Shown piece by piece: positions 1 to 5,605 of a stretch of 5,605 nt of DNA. Source of the stretch: Bacillota bacterium (GTDB taxonomy: Bacteria; Bacillota; Peptococcia; Peptococcales; Peptococcaceae); contig JAEZVS010000137.1 in the NCBI GenBank assembly GCA_023443145.1, forward strand, positions 1 through 5,605, written 5' to 3'. A program made the translations under genes and the position numbers. The notes below the pieces were generated by a model that made no database searches, had not been told where the DNA came from, and worked only from the letters and a program-made list of their open reading frames with translations. Positions within the stretch are counted from its first letter, which is position 1, and each line of letters opens with the position of its first letter.

Positions 1-507
1 TACAGGAAGTGACTGGAATACCGTAAGCGGCACATCCCCTGTTCCCGGAGGCATATCCACCACCAGATAATCCAACTCGTTCCAGCAAACTTCTTCCATA
101 AACTGCTTGATGACATTAGAAAGCATCACCCCGCGCCAAACCACAGGGTCATCGTCTTCAGGCAAAAGCATGTTCATGCTGAGCAAGCTGATTCCTTCTG
201 CCGTTTGCATCGGTTCAGGTCCATGTTCACCTACAAAAAGACCGCCCATTGACTTAAAGCCGAATAATTTGGCTTGAGACGGACCGGTGATGTCGGCATC
301 AAAAATGCCCACCCGATGACCTTTGCGTTTTAAGCTGAGTGCCAGTAAAGCCGAAAAAGACGATTTCCCCACGCCACCTTTTCCACTCATAACCACAATG
401 ATGTGTTTCATATGAGAATGAGCTTGAGCCTCTGTAGGTTGTTTTTCAGCACTCGGACAAGCACCGGCGCAGCTTTCGTTGGAAGCACAAGATTGACAAT
501 CGGACAC
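1..507 (-). CDS. mrp: Mrp/NBP35-family Fe-S cluster carrier ATPase (partial, C-terminus beyond left edge)
   Basis: This is a P-loop ATPase of the Mrp/ApbC/NBP35 family (MinD/SIMIBI class), cytosolic proteins that carry and deliver iron-sulfur clusters. I read 169 codons from a GTG start at 507; the frame stays open to base 1, so the C-terminus, including the CPxC bridging-cluster motif expected in the family, is missing. The N-terminus is short and cysteine-rich (C4, C7, C13, C17), including the CX2CX5C spacing found in the N-terminal cluster site of NBP35 proteins. The deviant Walker A motif GKGGVGKS lies at 42-49, the switch-like FDADITGPS at 69-77, and the Walker B region YLVVDMPPGTGD at 147-158. 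There is no room for the MIP18-like (DUF59) domain that precedes the ATPase in many bacterial Mrp proteins. The start is chosen because an AGGAAGG site sits 6 nt upstream and because it keeps the cysteines in frame. The family is clear; the client proteins are unknown. Confidence 0.93.
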   Translation of the reverse strand, partial: MSDCQSCASNESCAGACPSAEKQPTEAQAHSHMKHIIVVMSGKGGVGKSSFSALLALSLKRKGHRVGIFDADITGPSQAKLFGFKSMGGLFVGEHGPEPMQTAEGISLLSMNMLLPEDDDPVVWRGVMLSNVIKQFMEEVCWNELDYLVVDMPPGTGDVPLTVFQSLPV

Positions 508-513
508 ATTAAT

Positions 514-520
514 CCTTCCT
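514..520 (-). promoter_or_regulatory. Ribosome binding site of mrp, deciding the GTG start
   Basis: On the minus strand AGGAAGG lies 6 nt before GTG (507-505). An ATG at 509-507 overlaps it but opens a different frame, which lacks the cysteine motif and the Walker A sequence. The spacing and the downstream protein both support GTG as the true start. Confidence 0.75.
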
Positions 521-536
521 TTCTAATAAAATCTCT

Positions 537-565
537 GTTATAGGAATCACCGTGCAATAAAGCAA
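537..565 (-). promoter_or_regulatory. Putative sigma-A promoter of mrp
   Basis: On the minus strand a TTGCTT -35 box (565-560) and a TATAAC -10 box (542-537) are separated by 17 nt. The -10 matches TATAAT at five of six bases; the -35 is weak (TTG only). The predicted transcript would start near 530 and have a leader of roughly 20-25 nt. Because a terminator separates mrp from groEL, an own promoter is expected here, which supports the call. Confidence 0.55.
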
Positions 566-593
566 CTGACTGCCAACATGCAACGGCAATAAG

Positions 594-626
594 AAAAACG
601 GGTATGCGCATCACATACCCGTTTTT
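594..626 (-). terminator. Intrinsic terminator of the groES-groEL operon
   Basis: The arms CGGGTATG (599-606) and CATACCCG (614-621) pair perfectly around a 7-nt loop. They are flanked by five A on one side (594-598) and five T on the other (622-626), which extend the stem and give a U-tract in both directions. It begins 10 nt after the groEL stop codon, so its main role is to end that operon. The symmetry would let it act bidirectionally, but no plus-strand gene points into it. Confidence 0.9.
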
Positions 627-636
627 CGGTTCTTTC

Positions 637-2256
<1,620 letters not shown>

Positions 2257-2287
2257 TTATGTTTCCTCCTATAATATATTGAATCGA

Positions 2288-2575
2288 TTAACCAAGTACG
2301 ACCAAAATGTCTTTTTCAGCGATGATGACAAATTCTTCATCATCGAATTTTACTTCGGTACCACCGAATTTTCCATAAACGACACGATCACCCACTTTAA
2401 CTTCCAGCGGGGTGCGTTCGCCATGTTTATTTAAGATGCCGGAACCCACGGCCACCACTTCACCCTGATGGGGTTTTTCTTGAGCGGAACCGGGCAGCAC
2501 AATACCGCTCTGGGTTTTTTCTTCCACTTTTAAAGGTTTGATGACCACTTTATCGGCCAATGGTTTGATGTTCAT
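2288..2575 (-). CDS. groES: Co-chaperonin GroES (10 kDa, Hsp10)
   Basis: GroES forms the heptameric cap that closes the GroEL chamber. The 95-residue length is typical. The N-terminus MNIKPLADKVVIKPL is the first beta strand of the family fold. The mobile loop around residues 18-32 includes the GroEL-contacting IVL tripeptide at 25-27 and LPGSAQEKP after it. GEVVAVG (38-44), VKVGDRVVYGKFGGTEV (about 59-75) and the C-terminal EKDILVVLG complete the standard pattern. The start ATG at 2575 has a strong AAGGAGG site (2589-2583) 7 nt upstream. It is the first gene of the operon; the CIRCE element lies in its leader, so HrcA repression and heat induction are expected. Confidence 0.99.
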   Translation of the reverse strand: MNIKPLADKVVIKPLKVEEKTQSGIVLPGSAQEKPHQGEVVAVGSGILNKHGERTPLEVKVGDRVVYGKFGGTEVKFDDEEFVIIAEKDILVVLG

Positions 2576-2607
2576 TAAGAAGCCTCCTTAAGGTATTGAT
2601 TCACTTA

Positions 2608-2634
2608 CTAGCACTCAATTAGTTTGAGTGCTAA
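2608..2634 (-). promoter_or_regulatory. CIRCE operator (HrcA binding site) of groES-groEL
   Basis: Read on the minus strand, the arms are TTAGCACTC and GAGTGCTAG, separated by exactly 9 nt. The CIRCE consensus is TTAGCACTC-N9-GAGTGCTAA, so only the outermost base of the groES-proximal arm differs. The site lies just downstream of the -10 box, around or after the predicted transcription start, which is the usual position for HrcA repression. hrcA itself is not in the window. Confidence 0.96.
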
Positions 2635-2646
2635 CATCCTGGTACT

Positions 2647-2674
2647 ATGATAACATGTTTCGCGCAAAATGCAA
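2647..2674 (-). promoter_or_regulatory. Sigma-A promoter of groES-groEL
   Basis: On the minus strand a TTGCAT -35 (2674-2669) and a TATCAT -10 (2652-2647) are 16 nt apart. The -10 is preceded by TG with one base between (TGTTATCAT), an extended -10. Upstream of the -35, at about 2676-2694, there is a run of A with AAATTT-like sequence that could act as an UP element. The transcript would start near 2640, placing CIRCE at its 5' end with a leader of about 65 nt. Confidence 0.8.
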
Positions 2675-2830
2675 GTCTTTTTTTGAAATTTTACTTCGTC
2701 TTTAAATGGCATCTTTCTGCATCTTTGCCTTCATCATCTAAAAAACTTGAAAATGCCTGCGGCACTCGTCTTCTCTCATTGGATTTTAGAAAATTTCCCT
2801 TCGGAAAATATAAACTCTTTTGCTGCATAC
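2675..2830. other. Divergent intergenic stretch between the groES and fau promoters
   Basis: The groES start and the plus-strand gene at 2898 are 322 bp apart, and both promoters lie in this gap. The central part shows no convincing gene. It is AT-rich and pyrimidine-rich on the plus strand, with an imperfect tandem 10-mer (GCATCTTT at 2709-2716 and again at 2719-2726) and a small hairpin with arms TTTCC and GGAAA near 2795-2808 that has no U-tract. I see no further operator or RNA element here. Confidence 0.6.
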
Positions 2831-2859
2831 TTGTCTTGCGCGGATTCAATGTCTATAAT
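2831..2859 (+). promoter_or_regulatory. Sigma-A promoter of the 5-formyltetrahydrofolate cyclo-ligase gene
   Basis: TTGTCT (2831-2836) and a perfect TATAAT (2854-2859) are separated by 17 nt. Transcription should start near 2866, giving a leader of about 30 nt before the ATG at 2898. No operator-like repeat overlaps it. Confidence 0.8.
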
Positions 2860-2897
2860 GGCTTCAAAACTGCAGGTACCTCGGAAAGGAGACGTTC

Positions 2898-3476
2898 ATG
2901 ACCACCATTGACTACCGGAAAGAATCCCTGCGCCGCCGCAACGCATTAAGCGCCGGCGAGCGCGCAAAAAAAAGTGCCGCCATCTGTTCTCTCGTGTCTC
3001 GCTACGAAGGTTTCGTTCGTGCAGAGACCGTGCTTCTCTTCCTTTCTTTCGGCAGCGAAGTCGATACTCGCCCGCTCATAGAAAAAGCCTGGCATGCCAA
3101 AAAAAACGTGCTCTTACCCGTGTGTCAGCCGAAGCATCAAATGATTTGCTTGCCCTTTACACCTGATACCCCACTGTGCGACGGCTGGGGCGGATTAAAG
3201 GAAATTTGTACGGATGCCGCTATAAAGCCCCTCTCTCCGGAAACCATTGATTTTTGTCTGGTACCCGGCGCTGCCTTTGATTGCCATGGCCACCGCATGG
3301 GCTACGGAGCCGGATACTACGATCGATTTTTGCCGAAACTTTCTCCCCGCACCGTCATCGGCGCCTGCGCCTTTGAGGTGCAGGTTTGGAAAGAACACGA
3401 GCTGCCCCAAACCAAGACGGATTATCCTCTTCCCCGCCTGTGGACCGAAGATGGGTGTTACGAATTTACATCTTAA
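2898..3476 (+). CDS. fau: 5-formyltetrahydrofolate cyclo-ligase (MTHFS, YgfA/Fau family)
   Basis: The enzyme converts 5-formyltetrahydrofolate to 5,10-methenyltetrahydrofolate using ATP, returning this storage or inhibitory folate to the one-carbon pool; it is cytosolic. The 192-residue length is typical. An N-terminal basic stretch (RKESLRRRNALS, 7-18) matches the nucleotide-binding start of the family. FGSEVDTRPLI (51-61) is the usual substrate-pocket segment. The family's best signature, PGAAFDCHGHRMGYGAGYYDRF (124-144), is fully present. GWGGLKE (96-102) stands where many members have a G-I-x-E-P motif, so it is slightly divergent. ATG at 2898 follows AAAGGAG (2885-2891) with 6 nt spacing. 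The gene stands alone, divergent from groES and convergent with ileS. A dedicated plus-strand terminator is not obvious; the hairpin at 3719-3793 may serve it. Confidence 0.96.
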   Translation: MTTIDYRKESLRRRNALSAGERAKKSAAICSLVSRYEGFVRAETVLLFLSFGSEVDTRPLIEKAWHAKKNVLLPVCQPKHQMICLPFTPDTPLCDGWGGLKEICTDAAIKPLSPETIDFCLVPGAAFDCHGHRMGYGAGYYDRFLPKLSPRTVIGACAFEVQVWKEHELPQTKTDYPLPRLWTEDGCYEFTS

Positions 3477-3520
3477 TAGAATATCATCCAACCAGTCAAA
3501 ATCGCTGATGCTCTATGGAC

Positions 3521-3595
3521 AAAAAGGGCGTTAACCCCATCACACAACTGACGGCATGTTTCATGTTTTCCACCTGAACCTTGCCGTACGCCCTT
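3521..3595 (-). terminator. Second terminator-like hairpin in the fau-ileS spacer
   Basis: The arms AAGGGCGT (3524-3531) and ACGCCCTT (3588-3595) pair perfectly over 8 bp. Immediately inside, ACGGCA (3551-3556) pairs with TGCCGT (3582-3587). The right-hand arms are contiguous, while 19 nt bulge out on the left. A U-tract of five follows only when read on the minus strand (3525-3521). It could be a back-up terminator for ileS read-through or the 3' end of a small RNA. The long asymmetric bulge makes it weaker than a standard terminator. Confidence 0.45.
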
Positions 3596-3713
3596 CAACT
3601 TACCACATGAACAAATGAAGTGAGCGCAAACTCTCTAATCAGGTCAAAGCAAGAGTGGGGTTCGTTTTCCTTTCTTATGCCGTTTCTTCTTTTAAATACC
3701 TGCTCACTGCTAT
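3596..3713. other. Non-coding spacer with dispersed complementary segments
   Basis: No credible protein gene is seen in the fau-ileS spacer. This part carries AGTGAGC (3619-3625), which pairs with GCTCACT (3702-3708). Other segments pair with the neighbouring hairpin: TGGGGTT (3656-3662) with AACCCCA (3533-3539), TCAGGT (3639-3644) with ACCTGA (3572-3577), and ATGCCGT (3677-3683) with ACGGCAT (3551-3557). Together they may form a structured RNA on either strand. I could not find a convincing promoter for a separate transcript, so the function is unassigned. Confidence 0.3.
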
Positions 3714-3793
3714 AAAAAAGCGCACCCGCTCTCATCTGCAGCCGCCAACTGATGATTTTTAACAGCGATTGCAGAGCACACAGCAGGTGCGCT
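3714..3793 (-). terminator. Extended-hairpin terminator of ileS, possibly bidirectional
   Basis: The plus-strand arms AGCGCACCCGCT (3719-3730) and AGCAGGTGCGCT (3782-3793) form a 12-pair stem. In the minus-strand RNA all twelve positions pair, one as U-G; in the plus-strand RNA that position is a C-A mismatch. On the minus strand the stem runs directly into six T (3719-3714). It begins 8 nt after the ileS stop. The 51-nt interior can pair further, for example CTGCA with TGCAG. On the plus strand the following ATTATTTTTTATT could also allow termination of fau transcripts. Confidence 0.85.
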
Positions 3794-3801
3794 ATTATTT
3801 T

Positions 3802-5605
3802 TTATTGAACATCCATCACGCGAGCACAACGGGGGCAAAGATCTCCTTCAATATGCTCATCGTATTTCCAGCAACGCGGACATTTTTCTCCTTTGGCCGG
3901 TTCCACACGCACATATAAGCCTTCGAACTCGTCACTGGCCCAGTCACCTTCAGCATGAGCGCCGACATCGGCTACTTCCGCTTGGCTAACAATAAAGAAA
4001 TCTGCCAAACTCATATCCAGATTGGCCAAATCTTCTTTGAGCGCGCTGAGATTTTCAGGCACAAAAACAGTAACGCGGGCATCCAGCGAATTGCCGATGA
4101 TTTTTGCCTGTCTGGCTTCTTCCAAAGGTTTAGACACATCGTCACGGAGGGCGATGAGACCATTCCATTTTTCCATGAAGCCTTCCGGCAATGTCACTTC
4201 AGGCACAGTGGGCCAATCCATCAGCTGCACGCTTTCAGGGTTATCGACCACCGGCAAATAACGGAAAACTTCTTCAGTTGTAAAGGTGAGAATGGGTGAA
4301 AGAATCACGTCCAAAGCCAAACACAATTCGTAAAGCACGGTCTGAGCCGCACGGCGTGCTTTCCCCTTGCTTTCTTCAGCATAGAGACGATCTTTGATGA
4401 TGTTGAGATAGAAAGCCGATAAATCCACCGTACAGAAATTGTGCACCGTACGATAAACCACGTGGAATTCATAATTGTTGTAGGCTTCTTGGGCATCGTC
4501 GACCACTTCTTTTAGGCGACGAAGAGCCCACTTATCCAGAAGGGCGAGTTCTGCCTCCGCCACTTTGTCTTGGGACGGGTCAAAGTCATAGAGACTCCCC
4601 AACAGATAGCGGAATGTATTGCGGATTTTCCGATAAGCTTCACTCACCTGTCTGATGATGTTATCAGAAACAGATACGTCACCGCGATAATCGGCTGACG
4701 ATACCCAAAGACGCAAAATATCGGCACCTTGCTTGTTGATCACTTCTTGTGGATCCACACCATTGCCTAAAGACTTACTCATTTTACGGCCTTGTTCATC
4801 CACCAAAAATCCATGGGTCAACAGACCGCGATAGGGCGCCTTACCGTTAATGGCCACAGACGTACAAAGCGACGAGTTGAACCAGCCGCGGTGCTGATCA
4901 CTGCCTTCCAAATACAGATCCGCCGGCCAGGAAAGATCCGGGCGGGTCCGCAATACCCCTTGATGAGTGGAGCCCGAGTCAAACCACACGTCCATGATAT
5001 CGGTTTCTTTGGTAAAGTGGTTGCTTCCGCAAGAAGGACAGGTGTAGCCTTCCGGAAGCAATTCAGCGGCCTCTTTCGCAAACCAGGCATTGGAGCCGTC
5101 GACACGAAAAGCGTCTTGAACCGATTGAATGGTGGCATCGTCTAAGATGATCTCTCCACAATCATCACAATAAAAAACCGGAATGGGCACGCCCCATAAA
5201 CGCTGACGGGATATACACCAATCACCGCGATCACGGATCATATTAAAAATACGTTCTTTACCCCATTCCGGTGTAAAGATAATATCATTTTCAATGGCAT
5301 CCAAAGCCTCTTGACGGAAACCGTCTACAGAAGCAAACCATTGGTCTGTGGCTCGGAACAATGTGGGTGTTTTGCAGCGCCAGCAATGGGGATATTGGTG
5401 GGCAATTTTCGTTTCAAAAAGCAAAGTGCCTCGTTCGCGCAAAGTATGACAGATGGCTTTGTTGGCTTCTTTGGTAGAAAGGCCTTCAAAAGGTGCCGCT
5501 TCTTTCGTCATGCAGCCATTATCGTCTAAAGGAGAAAGAATATCCAACCCATAACGCTTGCCGATCAAAAAGTCATCGTGACCGTGTCCGGGAGCAGTAT
5601 GCACG
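3802..5605 (-). CDS. ileS: Isoleucyl-tRNA synthetase (partial, N-terminus beyond right edge)
   Basis: This class I aminoacyl-tRNA synthetase charges tRNA-Ile with isoleucine and edits mis-activated valine; it is cytosolic. About 600 C-terminal codons are present out of roughly 900-940 in the family. The window edge falls in the CP1 editing domain, at VHTAPGHGHDDF; the GTG at 5604 encodes an internal valine and is not a start. In fragment numbering from that valine, the visible motifs are HCWRCKTP (73-80), WCISRQRLWGVPIP (129-142), a possible zinc-binding set of cysteines (C146, C149, C189, C192), DVWFDSGSTH (205-214), GSDQHRGWFNSS (234-245) and the ATP-site KMSKS loop (274-278). The anticodon-binding helical region follows. 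The C-terminal zinc finger uses C575, C578, C590 and C593 and ends MDVQ. The N-terminal HIGH motif and any T-box leader lie outside the window. The reading frame is intact. Confidence 0.98.
   Translation of the reverse strand, partial: VHTAPGHGHDDFLIGKRYGLDILSPLDDNGCMTKEAAPFEGLSTKEANKAICHTLRERGTLLFETKIAHQYPHCWRCKTPTLFRATDQWFASVDGFRQEALDAIENDIIFTPEWGKERIFNMIRDRGDWCISRQRLWGVPIPVFYCDDCGEIILDDATIQSVQDAFRVDGSNAWFAKEAAELLPEGYTCPSCGSNHFTKETDIMDVWFDSGSTHQGVLRTRPDLSWPADLYLEGSDQHRGWFNSSLCTSVAINGKAPYRGLLTHGFLVDEQGRKMSKSLGNGVDPQEVINKQGADILRLWVSSADYRGDVSVSDNIIRQVSEAYRKIRNTFRYLLGSLYDFDPSQDKVAEAELALLDKWALRRLKEVVDDAQEAYNNYEFHVVYRTVHNFCTVDLSAFYLNIIKDRLYAEESKGKARRAAQTVLYELCLALDVILSPILTFTTEEVFRYLPVVDNPESVQLMDWPTVPEVTLPEGFMEKWNGLIALRDDVSKPLEEARQAKIIGNSLDARVTVFVPENLSALKEDLANLDMSLADFFIVSQAEVADVGAHAEGDWASDEFEGLYVRVEPAKGEKCPRCWKYDEHIEGDLCPRCARVMDVQ

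Noticed and set aside
408..614. 68-codon minus-strand frame before and over the start of mrp
   Set aside because: It begins inside the groEL terminator and runs through the mrp promoter and N-terminus in another frame; the mrp frame carries the conserved motifs.
2647..2901. 84-codon plus-strand frame ending in an ATGA overlap with the fau start
   Set aside because: The overlap looks like translational coupling, but the frame starts inside the groE promoter, has no ribosome binding site, contains the fau promoter, and the protein has no recognisable features.
3195..3491. 98-codon minus-strand frame antisense to the fau 3' end
   Set aside because: It is a shadow of the fau coding region, with no ribosome binding site and no family resemblance.
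3642..3660. GGTCAAA heptamer resembling one half of a CtsR heat-shock operator
   Set aside because: The second half-site is absent at the required spacing and no promoter or heat-shock gene lies directly downstream.
3719..3793. A 75-nt element with a paired base stem, tRNA-like in length
   Set aside because: There is no T-loop TTC motif, no D-loop pattern and no anticodon arm; the stem followed by a U-run fits a terminator.
3477..3801. T-box, THF riboswitch or other known riboswitch in the spacer
   Set aside because: No AGGGTGG-type T-box core or recognisable riboswitch core was seen, and the spacer lies downstream of both neighbouring genes rather than in a leader.
4818..5138. 106-codon minus-strand frame within ileS
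   Set aside because: It is an alternative-frame shadow of ileS, whose own frame here contains the conserved DVWFDSGSTH and GSDQHRGWFNSS motifs.

Overview
This window is ordinary bacterial housekeeping sequence from a chromosome. It most likely comes from a member of the Bacillota, possibly the Negativicutes. That suggestion rests on a CIRCE-controlled groES-groEL operon, strong AGGAGG-type ribosome binding sites, sigma-A-like promoters, an Mrp/NBP35 ATPase with a short cysteine-rich N-terminus in place of a long N-terminal domain, and an isoleucyl-tRNA synthetase with a C-terminal zinc finger. The lineage is an inference; no rRNA or other marker is present to fix it.

Layout from left to right. 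Positions 1-507 (minus) hold the first 169 codons of an Mrp/NBP35-family Fe-S carrier ATPase, cut off by the left edge. It starts at GTG and has its own promoter. Next are the groEL terminator (about 594-626) and groEL (637-2256, minus), then groES (2288-2575, minus). The groES promoter and a nearly perfect CIRCE operator lie at 2608-2674. A divergent 322-bp intergenic region follows. The gene for 5-formyltetrahydrofolate cyclo-ligase (2898-3476, plus) has its own consensus-like promoter. A convergent 325-bp non-coding region (3477-3801) separates it from ileS (3802 to the right edge, minus), of which the C-terminal 600 or so codons are present.

The groES-groEL pair is one heat-shock operon, expected to be repressed by HrcA at the CIRCE site and ended by a strong hairpin before mrp. 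The other three genes are separate transcription units serving Fe-S cluster delivery, folate one-carbon metabolism and translation. I see no mobile element, CRISPR array, tRNA, rRNA or defence system.

The only part not explained by known genes is the convergent spacer. Besides an elaborate 75-nt ileS terminator hairpin, it carries a second minus-strand terminator-like hairpin and several mutually complementary 6-7-nt segments that allow alternative pairings. It may be a structured 3' region or a small RNA, but the evidence is modest.
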